From NCBI GenBank assembly GCA_009760855.2, contig WPIO01000003.1, positions 4,562,001 to 4,626,000 on the forward strand: a DNA stretch of 64,000 nt, read 5' to 3'. Source of the stretch: Cristatella mucedo. Lineage: Eukaryota; Bryozoa; Phylactolaemata; Cristatellidae. The notes beneath the pieces are model-generated. The model saw nothing but the letters and a program-made list of their open reading frames with translations. It was not told where the DNA came from and ran no database searches. The position numbers and the translations under genes were made by a program. Shown in pieces: positions 47,572 through 58,690 of the stretch (positions are counted from its first letter, which is position 1; every line of letters starts with the position of its first letter).

Positions 47572-48500
47572 CTGGGTGGTTGTACTCTGGTGGAGCTGGA
47601 CGAGGCAAAAATGAGCGTGTATGCAAACCAATAAGATCCGTTGCTGAAAGAAATAAAAGAGAGCAGAAATGCAGCTCCAAAGAGCACTTAATTTTTGCAT
47701 TTAATGGCTTGCCAAACAAACGCATGCCTTACTGTATGTGTATTCAGATGGATTTAACGGATTGAGATGTTGTTTCTTACATCCTAAAGCATATTCATTA
47801 AGAATGTCGAGGTACCTCAGTAGGTTGAAAATAACTCTACAGAGCCCTAAGTTAGGTCTACGGCTAGAGCTTGAACATGTCATTCTTTCTCTTTGCGTCT
47901 ACCTTTACGGAGAACAGCAAGATTCACCGAACGATACGTTGGTAGCTTCAAATGATTTGCGAATATAAATGTTTGGAAATTTATTTTGATCAGTTGACTC
48001 GCTGCTAATCTGCAGCATCAGAGATAGCCAATTAAATAGGCACTATTAGAGTGGAGAAAGTTTGCATATTTTTTTTAGACGCCTGGTTATTTGTATTAGT
48101 GCTAATTTCTCACTCGATATTTTCACTCTATCTCTAACCACCTGACACAACCATGGTGGTGTTGCAAATAGTGGTAGGTAGCCAATATGTGGACAGTTGA
48201 TAACTGATGAATACCTAAATTTGGAAAAATTTGGACTCGTTGGTTATATCAAAGCTTTAAAACACTGTGGTTTAAATGATTGTCTGATTAGCATTGCCTT
48301 TTTTTTCTTCTTTATCTTACCACTAAAGAGTAATTGTAGGCTGATTGTGCAGCCTGATAGAGGTGCCACATTTGAGCCTCACCCATCTCGCCACTGCTTA
48401 TCGTAAGGAATAGATTGCTTACTACCGAACTCAACTGAAATAAATATCAACTGAAGATTAAGCACCATATCCCTGAGTTGAGAACCAGACTCCATGCAGA
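47300..48500 (-). repeat. Segmental duplication copy SD2, proximal part
   Basis: It aligns with SD1 at about 7.0-8.2 kb, including the exon, the TTTCTTACATCCTAAAGC block, TTCTTTCTCTTTGCGTCTAC and TCTTACCACTAAAGA. LINE-B and LINE-A insertions then interrupt it; alignment resumes at 52.80 kb. Confidence 0.75.
47572..47643 (-). CDS. Gene 1 proline-rich exon (72 nt)
   Basis: A textbook acceptor (pyrimidine tract ending TTTATTTCTTTCAG) and a GTATGT donor flank 72 nt on the minus strand, phase 1-1. It reads TDLIGLHTRSFLPRPAPPEY and ends NHPG with the split codon. The paralogue at 7301-7411 has an extra 39 nt in frame between EY and NHP. It is the most upstream exon of gene 1 that I could identify; a signal-peptide exon should lie further right. 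No cysteine; an N-terminal linker is inferred. Confidence 0.75.
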
Positions 48501-48689
48501 AGTTAACGGTGTACGACTACGGTGGCTTTACGCACTCTTTGAGGCCTCTGGTTTCGTTGTTCCACTTGGCAAACTAATGCAAAGGAAATTGCACGCTGCT
48601 TCTTTTTCGTCAACCCAGCTAACCGCAGCAATAGTCTTTTATCCATTGGAAAGACATGAAAAATATCGCATAATAATGATAACGTTAAC

Positions 48690-48900
48690 GATACACTCGA
48701 AAAAGCCTCCTCAGAAAACTATATCTTTTATAGGTGCTTTACATTTGCAGCAAATGGAACGGTATCGAATTGTGAGTACTATCATAGATAACAACCAACA
48801 TGAATAGCATGGTTAGGAGTGACAAGCACAATGGAGCATGCAAGTTTGGTAATGACAATTTATTCAATTGTAGATGTCTTGGGTGCTTAGAAAAATGTCA
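48690..48900 (-). mobile_element. LINE-A 3' fragment
   Basis: Minus-strand LINE-A tail and 3' UTR (TAGGTGCTTTACATTTGCAGCAAATGG and the GGTTAGGAGTGACA block) just upstream of LINE-B. It is short and mutated. Confidence 0.7.
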
Positions 48901-49039
48901 TCTGTTATTTTTCAGTGGTATAGAAGCTCAGAGCTTCTGTCAAGAGGAGCACTATTGCTATCTACTAAATATCGTCTAGCCGGGGTGTTAAAGTGTGTTT
49001 CGGTATAATCGGGCTTCAATATTTAAATAGAACCGCTAA

Positions 49040-52000
49040 ATTACCATAGCAGCCGGCAGGGATATACTGAAGAGATCCAGGAGTGAGATTCCTCCCCGCA
49101 CTAAAGAGCGGCCTCGGCGACTCCTAGCGTGGTGTGGACCTTTACTTGATTTCTCCATAATACCTTCGGGTATTCCGCTGCTATCTTCGCTGTGACTATT
49201 TATGAGCAGTCCTCGGATATGCTACACAAAACAGGACCTGCTTAGCATAAGATGCGATGTCGCCATTAGTCGATACCTACCGGCGGGCCTTCTCCGGCGG
49301 GTCAGTGAGAACCTACCTGCATCCTTCGTTCGCCCTATCAACAGCTCGGCTATCAAACCTACGACTCGTAAGTTTAAAGCGCTAAATAGTACTTGTTGCG
49401 GTATTAGCCCAGCCGCTATAGCCCAGCACGTTGTGAAACGTCGTCCGACGGCCGTTACCAAGGTCCAATTCAAATTCGAAGATCCAGCGTCCCCCGGGCC
49501 GGACTCAAACGGTAGAGAATACGAGCCACTTCATCGCCGTCGCCTAGTTGTTGGACAGCCTCTTTAATTCCGCCTACTAAATGTCCGCCCGCTAAAAACC
49601 AAGGGGTTACTTATCCGCGATCAGGTGGCCAAGGAGAAGCTAGATGCATTTCTGCTTACCGAAACCTGGATGACGCCTTGTTCCAGTAGCTGTATTTCCC
49701 AGACCACCCCACCCGGGTTCTCATTCTATCAGTCCATGCGTTCTGACAAGGTTGGTGGCGGGGTTGCAATCGTTGTTCGCGAATTGTTTGGCTGTGAAAT
49801 GTGTAGTTTCTCGCATTGGTCATCGTTTGAATCGGTCGCTATCAGGTCTTCATCAAAGACAATGCCTCTCACCGTTGCGACATACCGGCCTCCTGGCTGT
49901 CTAAACTTGTTTATAGAGGAGTTTTCAGAGTTCCTCGCTAAAATATGTGTGTGTGACAGGCCGTTACTGATTGTAGGAGACTTCAATATTCACTTTGACC
50001 ACCCTAGCAACAGTCAGGTCCGCTCATGTCTTGAATGTCTGGAGGATTCTGGTTTGGCCCAACACGTTAATCATAGCACCCACGTCGGTGGCCACATTTT
50101 AGATCTCGTGATCACTAAGGATGTCCTGCCCACTGACTGTGGTGTGCCCACTGACCCTCTCAGATCAATGTTCGGTCTCGTTTACTGTTCCTGCTACCTC
50201 GTACGTGCAGGGCAATGTCGAATTTGCCAAACGACGTTACTTACAAAGCATTGACATGGACAAGTTTTTGAAATCTGTTAGTGATGCAGGTCTTCTTGAT
50301 CTGCATTCAGACTCGACCGGCAGCCTCAATACCCTCACAGATGCGATGAACATGACACTCAGGAGTGCTCTTGACAAGCATGCTCCCGTTCGCTCTATCC
50401 GTGTTCAAAGTCGTCGAGATTGCTTTCAATTTACAAAAAAACTCCTTCAGATGCGCCGTATTAAGCTCAGGCTGGAACGTCGTTTCAAGAAATCGGGGTC
50501 TGAGGCAGACCTAGTCAATTTAAAAGACTTCCTTCGAGTTTACACCCGAAAGCTTAAAAAAGCAGGGCTTTTTTTCATTAGAAAGCTGTATTCCTGCCAC
50601 TCGGGCACTAAACAGATTTATAAGACAGTAAACCATTTACTGGCCAATGCTGTGTAATCTGACTCCCCAGATATTAAGGGCTCAGCCGAAAAGTTTTCAG
50701 CCTTCTTTCCTGAAACAATTGTGCACATTCGTGCCTCCATTAAGCCCCCTCCGAACAAAGCAATCGCCGTTCCTCAGCCTGTGACCTTTCTTAAAAGGTT
50801 CTCCAATGTTTCTGCCTGTGATGTGGCTGCCTTAATAAGGTCTAGCAAAAAGAGCTCGTCTCCTGAAGACCCTATACCTTCAACTCTGTGGTCTTCACTT
50901 GCAGACCAACTTAGCGCTGCCATAACCAAGATTTTTAATGCTTCTTTGGGAAAAGTCCTTCAAATCGGCAATCGTTAGACCTATTCTTAAACAGCCTGGA
51001 TTAGACACAGAGGTCCTAGCAAACTATCGCCCAGTTTCTCTTCTTCCGTTCTTATCAAAGACTCTTGAAAACAATGATTGCTAAGCAGCTGGTTGAACAT
51101 ATTGAAAATAATGAAATGTCGGAAACATTTCAATCAGGTTTCAAGAGGCGGCACTCTACTGAAACTGCTCTCGTCTGTGTTAGCAATGACATAGAGCCGT
51201 GATGGCACACTAGGTAAGGCGGTTGCTTTCACGACCTCGGTCCCGAGGTCGTGGGTTCGATTCCTGTGGTGGGCGATTCTTTATCGCCACTGCAAGCGGT
51301 GGTGATAGCCGTAAAGGCTCTTCTGTCGCTATACAAAAAGAGGCTGTTTAATCAGCCAGGATTTTGTTTTATTCTACGTGGCAACGACGACGGGAATGTC
51401 ACTGACCTAGCTCTGCTAGATCTGTCTGCTGCCTTCGACACCACTGATTAGGAAGTTCTGCTTGATCGATTGAGAACAACAATCGGTCTGGCAGACGAAG
51501 CACTGGCATGGTTTAAATCATACTTGTCTGGACGTGTTCAATCCGTGTTGTGTGGGGGTCAGGCCTCATACATGAGAAGGGTCGCCTGTGGAGTCCCTCA
51601 ATTGTCTGTACTCGGTCACTTGCTGTTCTCTATTTATACGCAACATCTGGGAAAAGTGATTAAGGCCCACGGAATAGGATATCACTTCTATGCTGACGAT
51701 AATCAGTTGTATTTGCCATTCAAACCGTTGGAATCTGCTGCAGCAACTGAGAAACTGAATGCTTGCCTTGCCGATATTCGATCATGGATGTCGGAAAACT
51801 TCCTGAAATTAAATGACGATAACACCGAACTGCTCCTCATAGGACACCCTAAGCGTGTGGCTGGATTAAAAGGCTTTGCTGCTCTAATAGGTGATGCTAT
51901 TGTGCGACCTTCACTACGTGCTCGTAATCTAGGTGTCGTGTTCAACAGCTGCCTGAATTTCAAAAGCTTCATTCAGCAGACTGCCTCTACAGCTAGCCAT

Positions 52001-52595
52001 CACATCCGATCCCTATCCAAGATTACAAGCTGTCTCCCACAGTGGCTGGTAAAAAATTTAACTAGCTCTTCTGTTCTGTCTCGGCTTGATTATTGTAATT
52101 CCCTTTTGGCTGGGCTACCAAAGAAAGCTATTATGCCACTACAGCGGACTATGAATATGGCTGGGAGGCTGGTCTTCAAGTCCAAGCGGTTTGAGCACGT
52201 GTCACGTCACCTCTGCTGAAAGAGCTAGGATGGTTGCCGGTTGAGCAAAGGATACAGAGCAAAGGTCTTACGCTGACCCACAAGACCCGCCACGGCTTGG
52301 CTCCTTCGTACCTAGCTGAACTGCTGCATCAGTTTCAGCCTGTTCGCGCCCCAGGTCCTGTGTGGACAATAAATTAGCTGTCCCATTCCTCCGCTTAAAG
52401 ACAGTTGGCGACAGAAGCTTTAGCTCTGCAGGTCCTAGACTGTGCAACTCACTTCCACAATTCTTATGCAACGACATCTACTCTTCAACTGCCGACTATG
52501 GCACATCTTTTTCAGCGGTCCTGAACTGCTACTTCTATGCACCCACGTGGTCTTTATGACTTTGTGGAGTTACTGAAGGAGATACAAGCCTAGAG
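49040..52595 (+). mobile_element. LINE-B, nearly full length, split by SINE-B
   Basis: About 3.5 kb including a 177-base SINE-B at 51194. In order: leader (GGTGTGGACCTTTAC at 49.13 kb); linker (YLPAGLL, 49.28 kb); APE-type endonuclease with LTETWM, GGGVAIVV, TVATYRPPG, VGDFNIHFD and GHILDLVIT (49.64-50.13 kb); then [15 protein letters not shown] and FQSGF (51.0-51.15 kb); after the SINE, LLDLSAAFDT, GVPQLSVLG, FYADDNQLY (51688-51714), MSENFLKLND and ARNLGVVFNS. Breaks: TAA at 49565, a one-base shift near 50155, TAA at 50655, shifts near 50970 and 51080, TAG at 51449, and a deletion of about 150 bases near 52540 relative to 61.04-61.19 kb. The YADD residues survive but the copy is dead. Confidence 0.9.
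51194..51370 (+). mobile_element. SINE-B copy 2 inside LINE-B
   Basis: 177 bases interrupt LINE-B between AGCAATGACAT and ATTCTACGTGGCAACG, which are contiguous in the copy at 39.2 kb. The head TGGCACACTAGGTAAGG resembles an A box and GGTTCGATTCC is a perfect polymerase III B box. The end is GATTTTGTTTT. It is tRNA-derived and non-autonomous; its driving LINE is unknown. Confidence 0.9.
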
Positions 52596-52789
52596 AAATT
52601 GTCATGACGAGTCTGAGCTTCATACAGGGAAACATTAGATTTCTAAACAAGCAAAACTATATAAACCCTCAAGTTTCTTAACGGCTTGCAAAACTCTATC
52701 TTTAGGGCAAGATATATTGCCTATCAAATATTTTATATATTTTGCATGGTATCACACATTTAATAACGAATAAAACAATCTTTAATAGC

Positions 52790-53330
52790 TGTGGGTCAGT
52801 GAACTGGGAGCTCCAGCTGATGCTCTCCCCTCCGCCCCCATACTCAATGGTCTGAAAATAAACTGGCTTACGTCAAGTACACTGACTTATTATGAAACGG
52901 TAATCCTGATATTTGCGGCTGCCATTCTCAGAAACAATGAATCCGAGTACCCCTATATATCCGGGCTACCTTTGTGACATGCAAGTGCTGCACTGAGAAA
53001 TTAGCTTCTCAGGCGCGTGTCAACACACGTAGGCTAGGAATAGCCAAACTACAGTCACTGGGCGTGTGTTATGGAACGTGGTAAGTAGCGATAGTTTAGC
53101 AATATGTTATCGGGGTGTAAGGAATGGAATATCAATTGGCGATAGTCTTACAAAATCCCAATTTCCGTTCTCACGAGTTAAGACTAGTTCTTTTGTAAAT
53201 CACTGTGATTGAGTGTCCATTTAATAGATTCATCCTTTGAGATTTAGAGATATAGAGTGTTTGATATCGTGATCTTTTTGCACTTTCTATCAAAGCAGCT
53301 AGAGCACAAACGGTGCCGCTACCTTGGCCA
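52790..53330 (-). repeat. Segmental duplication copy SD2, distal part
   Basis: It aligns with SD1 at about 9.48-9.80 kb and SD3 at 61.34-60.60 kb: GAATCCGAGTACC, AGCTTCTCAGGCGCG, TAGGCTAGGAATAG, TTCTCACGAGTT and GAGATTTAGAGA are shared in order. It has neither the LINE-A insert of SD1 nor the LINE-B insert of SD3. Confidence 0.7.
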
Positions 53331-54275
53331 AATCATTTTATATTATTAGCATAAGAAAATCTAGCTCAGAATCTAGAAACTGTCATCGAGTTATAGAAGT
53401 ATAATCGTGGGTATCCACCTCCTATGAAACCGGCGTGTTTGAGACTTATTTCAGAGAAAATATAATTCTGTTCTGGGCCTTTATCCACACACTTTGAGGT
53501 ATGCTATTTTACTGGTCGGCCACAAATACTCGATTAGTTCACCTTTCATCGATTATTGATAATATGTGCCTGGCAAAATTAATGCATAACATGTGAACCA
53601 GTGTTCATACGTAGTTATTTCGTCTAAATATACCCTAGGCAACGTTAGACAGGACTTGTCCAAGTTGGCTCGCTAATAAGCAACACAAATTCAGTGCACT
53701 TAGAGAAGTTCCGTAGCCTACGACACATGAATTAGGAGTATATTTTATTGTCTTATTTTTGCACTTAGTGAATTCTTGAAAAGCTTGCGATCATGCAGGT
53801 ATGCTTACGAGCCCGCATTATATTTTGTTAAGTTGGTAGTTGGTATACTGTAGTACTATTGCAATTTCGATAGATAATGTTTGCTTGGTGCTGCTTTATA
53901 GCAATCGACTTTCTTGGAGACTTGCAGTTCAAATGAAAATCAATTCAAAAAAAATTAGATATCCAGTTTGGAAGAACCTGCCAATTTTCAATATGACATT
54001 CGTTCAGAAATTGAGGGAAAACGGTACAACCCTTAAAGCTTTACCAAATATATCCATGGGCACTGCTACCTTAAAAATCCATTACTTCTACTTTAATACA
54101 GTTGCATGCCCGGTGAGACGACTAAATAGATGTCAACACACATCCTTATAATCAGGAAACAGACTATACTAATTTTTTAGTGATACCATGCAAAAAAATT
54201 ATTTGCAAAAACACACACGAACCGATTAACAGTGAAATGGCCAATGCCAACAGGACCAGTTTTATTTTAAGCTTA
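53331..54275. other. Stretch without a recognised feature
   Basis: Upstream of gene 1. An open frame of 103 codons at 53840-54151 (plus) has no recognisable product and no paralogue in SD1 or SD3. Confidence 0.35.
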
Positions 54276-54279
54276 TCTT

Positions 54280-54800
54280 AAATGTCTTAAAAGAGGACGA
54301 TATTTGGTAATCAGCCAGTCTTGAGTGACTTTTGTGCTCTTTCTGCCATAAAATGAAGGCACAGCTTGCTCAGAATTTAAAGATTAAATTGATCGTAATA
54401 TACCTTCGTCAAAATACTCAATCAATTCTGAACCTCTTTGCATGTTCTGCAAGGAAAGTACAATTGGATGGTAGCGACACCTTTCTGATTCCAGCAAGAA
54501 GAACGTGATTAGACATGAAATGTACAATGTTGACATGTACATATTGTTAGTAATAAGCCACAGTGTGAAAACAGGGAAGCAAGCAAAGGAAGAATCACAG
54601 AAGCCGACCGAAAGGTGTAAGAAAAGAGTGAGTTGTTTGCTTCTCTTTAAATGTAATCAAGCCAGGGCACATCCTGACGTCTTTCAGAAATGTGCTCCAT
54701 TCTTTTCGATGCAATTCAGGGGAAATATTCCAAATGATTTGAATTTCATTGCAAGTACTGCTAACGACATCAGTTGGCCGAACAGATTTAATACAAACAG
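54280..54800 (-). mobile_element. Relative of the 12-kb block with LINE-A remnant
   Basis: GGCACAGCTTGCTC at the left matches the starts of the 12.03- and 14.08-kb blocks, and 54.58-54.72 kb matches LINE-A 3' sequence in reverse (GAATCACA... AATGTAATCAAG-CAGGG). It is probably the SD2 counterpart of the 12-kb block. Confidence 0.55.
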
Positions 54801-54807
54801 ATTTTAT

Positions 54808-55125
54808 CCTGAGCTGGTTTGGTTTGGCTGTCAAGGTCCTCGCCCGACCAAAAAATCTTAGGTGATTAAACAGCCTTTTTTATAGCCACAGAAGAGCCTT
54901 TACGGCTATCACCACCACTTGCAGTGGCGATAAAGAATCGCCCACCGCAGGAATCGAACCCACGACCTCGAGACCGAGGTCGTGAAAGCAACCACCTTAC
55001 CTAGTGTGCCATCACGGCTCAGTCTAGCTGATGTCTTGGGTTCGAGCCCTGAGGCATATGTGAAGCGCCTGAATAGACATCAAGTTCTCTTAGGGTGCTA
55101 TACAAATGAAATAATTATATATCAT
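54808..55125 (+). mobile_element. SINE-A copy 5, split by SINE-B
   Basis: The left part (GAGCTGGTTTGG to CGCCCGACC, 54808-54849) and the right part (AGTCTAGCTGATG, B box GGGTTCGAGCCC, tail to about 55125) are one SINE-A interrupted by a minus-strand SINE-B. The right part shows the clearest LINE-A-like tail: GTGAAGCGCCTGAATAGA then GTTCTCTTAGGGTGCTATAC. Confidence 0.85.
54850..55020 (-). mobile_element. SINE-B copy 3 inside SINE-A
   Basis: About 171 bases, nearly identical to the 51.2-kb copy in its middle (GCCTTTACGGCTATCACCAC on the plus strand) with an intact B box (GGAATCGAACCC on the plus strand). Nesting shows SINE-B is younger than this SINE-A. Confidence 0.9.
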
Positions 55126-55130
55126 TAATA

Positions 55131-55915
55131 TAATAATTAGTATGATGCACTTGGTTTAGTTGTATCAGAAAACTCAATCTCTTTCTAGGTGCTTTACAAT
55201 TGCTGCAAAGGAAGCACGATCGAATTGTTAGTGGTAGCCTGGTGAATACACATAAGTAATAACAAGGTTAGGGGTTGCCTACATTGGTCAGCATGCAAGT
55301 ATAGTTTGTGGCATCATGCACAGTGTAAGCACGCTTAAGCACAAAGAACGAATCACAAAGACCCACAAAGAACTACGACAAATTGATGAATTTTTAGTTT
55401 TTTCCTAAATGTGGAAAAGTCAGGATACGTCGTGGCTCAGGTCAGGAGTGAGTTTAAAGCTTTCGGAAAATACGAACAATTATGAAAAGTTTCCTACGAA
55501 TAGCCTGAAGAGGGAGTCTAGAGCACTGCAGGCTGAATCTTGAAAAGAAAGAGACCATAAAGTGAAAAACAAAACTTCGAAAGCCGAACGCTACTGTGTT
55601 GGCCGCATGTGTTAGTTGTAGGTGTTAGAAAATGGATAAGACCAGACAGCAGTGAAGTTCCAGACGGACAAGCCAAAATTTATAATTTTTTAACGGCTAA
55701 GCGACTGATTGCACAAACTGATAAACATGCACGGAATGATTTTTAGAAGTCGGGTAGAGATTTTGCTACTGAACAAAGCAATTTGGATGTAGTATTCCAT
55801 AAAACCAATTAAATTTGAGTGTTGCTATGAAAAAAACAGTCGTCAAATTTGACATAGGAGCTGATGTTGTCTTCTAGTGAAAACTTACTATCAAAATGAC
55901 ACTACACTGCGGCCG
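55131..55915 (-). mobile_element. LINE-A 3' fragment
   Basis: Minus-strand LINE-A from its ATT tail (abutting the SINE-A tail, tail to tail) through the 3' UTR and C-terminal region to about the LDDHISS part near 55.86 kb. Frames are broken. Confidence 0.75.
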
Positions 55916-58690
55916 ACGTTACAGGAGATTAGCCAATAGAGTAAATTAGAGGTGTTAATCATTTATATTTCTCAGCAACATGTTGTTTTCTTTAATGTTA
56001 AGTTGATTATGATTTCTAGATATTTAAAAGGCTTGCAGCCATCGAATTGCAAATATCAACAATAATTTCAGAAAGAATATAAGCTAGTTGTAAGTGCTAG
56101 AGGGCTGGCAAAGTTTGAGCCATAAGTGCTGCAATGTCTTATATTCAAAAAATTTACAGCCTGTATATTTCTTTGAGGTAACTTCAGCAAGAAGGAGATT
56201 GTAAATGGTGACAAGAAGCGTTACCCATGACATAGTTAAGACTTGCCGTATTCTTAATGGGCTCCTCCAAGTATTTTGGTCCGTTGACATCCCTAGTAAG
56301 ATTAGACTCCAACAATTGCAGCGCAGCTCCATTTATAACCTGGAAAGATGGAAGGTAGCCGATAAGAAGTCCATGCTAAATAGTGCCAAATGTCTTGCAA
56401 AAGCGGCCAACCAAACAATATTTGGATAGCACTGTATCAATGTATAATTTTCTGAGGTCTTTATGCAAGGAACCAACACTGATTATGTGGAGTGGTGATC
56501 TGTAAAACCAGATTGGAACTAATCAGCTGGTACAGTTTCATTTATTTATTTCAACAAGATCAACCCTAATCGTTTCACTTTCTTTGACAGTAAACGAGAG
56601 TCTGACAAGAATTTGTTTAGTTTGCTTTGTAATTTGTTGCTATAATTCATAGAGTGACGAACATAGCCTTTAAGAAAGGTATAGGGAGACAAACTGAGGC
56701 TAAGGACCTATTAATTATGTGATCCCGGCTGGGAGAAAAGGTCCAAATCATAAAAGACATTTGTAATAGCTTTTTGTGAGCTGGCTGTTTTATTTGACTT
56801 GGAGATTAATTTTATAATTAGTTCACTAATTGCTTCCTTAGTGACCTCGTGTCTACTTGTCATTCACGGAAACAAGGAAATGAGGTCCCACGTCCTCGGT
56901 TGTTTAGTTAGGTACCAAAGTCCGGAGGGGTGCGGCTACTCTAATTTCGAACTCTCCGACCTTGTCTATATTGTGGCATTGGTGACAAAGAAGTTCGAAA
57001 TGCCACCGAATATATCACCAATATGATCACTATGTAAGAAGCTAAGCTGGTGGGGTTAAGGGGATGGTTGACTGTAGACATCCGAATTTTGGATTGTGCA
57101 ATGTGATTTTACAATTTATAGAAACTGGGCATGGAAATAGCTATGCCGGATTGGCAGAATATACAGCATTTCTCCTATTTTTATTGATGGGCAGTTAGTC
57201 CCGATCTTTTGGGTACTTTCTCAAGCTTGTCCTTGGGAAAATACAATAGGTGCATTGACCCTAAACCTGTTATTAATGGGGCTAAATCCTTTTATCAGCA
57301 TATCCAAAATTATTGGTTGATATTTGTTTCTGCATTAAGAGCATTTGCAAGCAGGATTTGATAAAAGCATTTGGTATCCGAGTCAATATAATGTATCTTA
57401 CAAAACATATTTGGCATCTATTTCACAATAATCGAAAGGTTGAAGGTTGCTAATTTGAGCATTACTAATAAATAGTTGGATATCGTTCGAAGAATTGACT
57501 AACTCTAGTACCACAATGGAAAGAAAACTCAAACAGATTTTTTCTGGTAAGCAGGAATCAACGAAATAATTCTTTAAAATTGTAGCCTAGTTGACCATTT
57601 CCATTGGCTATGTTCATAGACCAAATTAAACTACCGTCTCACAATCTCCGAAACATATTATAGCCTCTACAAATAAACGTGGTCTCAGCATCTCATATGA
57701 TTGCCAAGACTTTTAGATCAGTGGTTTAGTTTCCTAAGGCTTTTTGCTTTCATTGGTGAGCTAAGTTAACTGATTTCTGGCTTCTAATGCACTGTTGATT
57801 TATTGCACATTATTTAAACCAGATACGGCCCGCTGAAAACAAGAAGTCTCAAACCATGAACATTCCCAAACTATTGCCGGGCACAGTTTTGAAGACAATG
57901 TTTATAAAATGGTATATATGGCACTTCCAAGAAATCTTCTGATAGTCCCAATTTTTTTGTAAATCATAACTGATTCCTCATCCACGTTAAGTTTTCAAGC
58001 ACATACATCGGTCCATGCTTTTCAGCATCTAGTAGCCCAGTTGACTTGGCAGAATGCAAATTAGTTGCATTTATTTCGTCTTCGTCATATTTTTATCCGG
58101 TGTGGGAAGTTTGGCAGTAATTTTTTTAATCTTTAAAGTTGTAGAATTTTTATAGTTCTCAGGATGTGCAGATTTGTATGGCTGTATATTTCGGATTCGT
58201 TGCGAATTGAGTACCAGTTCATAAAGAAGAAGGTGAACTGGGCCTAATCGGTTACTGCAGGCCTAATGGCTATATAGTTGGAGTGGCTTACAGCAGCCCT
58301 CGAGTGGAGAAATAATTTAGAAAATAGTGGAGATACGAAGTGTCCCGTCCATAGCCACCTTTGCTTTTGCTTCGCGTAGATTTCCAAAGTGAAATGCCCT
58401 ATGAACCAACCACGGAAGCAGATACCACAAGAAATAGTGCATTTAAGCAAAGATTGTTAAACCTTAATAGAAAAAAGCTATCTTACAAAATTGGGACGTC
58501 ACTAGGGTTCGGCGGAGCTAAATCTGCAGCCTGATCAGGTGGAGAAGCATTTTCCAGTATAGTAGCAAGCGAGGAAAAGTAGCATGGCGACTGGATGCAT
58601 GACAAAAGGGATTATCAATTAGATGTCAGCAAACACGTATTTGCTTAGCCACTACGTTGGAAAACAGAGAGGCTCTACGTAGAACGTTAT
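55916..58690. other. Stretch without a confident feature
   Basis: Several short frames occur on both strands (for example 56205-56429 plus, 56084-56332 minus, 58244-58450 minus), with no splice context or recognised motif. A weak minus-strand NSSNDIQLFIS near 57.50 kb might be a decayed YADD region of another LINE. Confidence 0.35.

Larger units (their letters stand above)
16404..47643 (-). other. Gene 1 model: receptor-like single-pass membrane protein
   Basis: Exons on the minus strand, in order: 47643-47572, 42634-42242, 37404-37354, 22229-22170, 18756-18697, probably 17111-17044, and 16886-16538. The first five are all phase 1-1 and flanked by consensus GT and AG sites. The encoded chain is a proline-rich linker, a six-cysteine domain, three short acidic or proline/threonine stalk segments sharing EPTT, one transmembrane helix and an 80-residue tail. 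The signal-peptide exon was not found and may lie above 47.6 kb. Introns are 3-15 kb except the last (157 nt) and are filled with LINE and SINE insertions. A type I cell-surface receptor or adhesion protein is inferred from architecture; no family was recognised. Confidence 0.65.

Noticed and set aside
50121-50657. 178-codon frame as an independent host gene
   Set aside because: It lies between the endonuclease and RT of LINE-B, in register after a one-base shift, and is the LINE linker region.
53840-54151. 103-codon plus-strand frame upstream of gene 1
   Set aside because: No recognisable motif, wrong strand for gene 1, and no paralogous exon in SD1 or SD3.
56799-57026. Plus-strand frame with a signal-peptide-like start
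   Set aside because: The start is TTG, there is no splice donor in a useful phase, and no counterpart was found upstream of genes 1 or 2.
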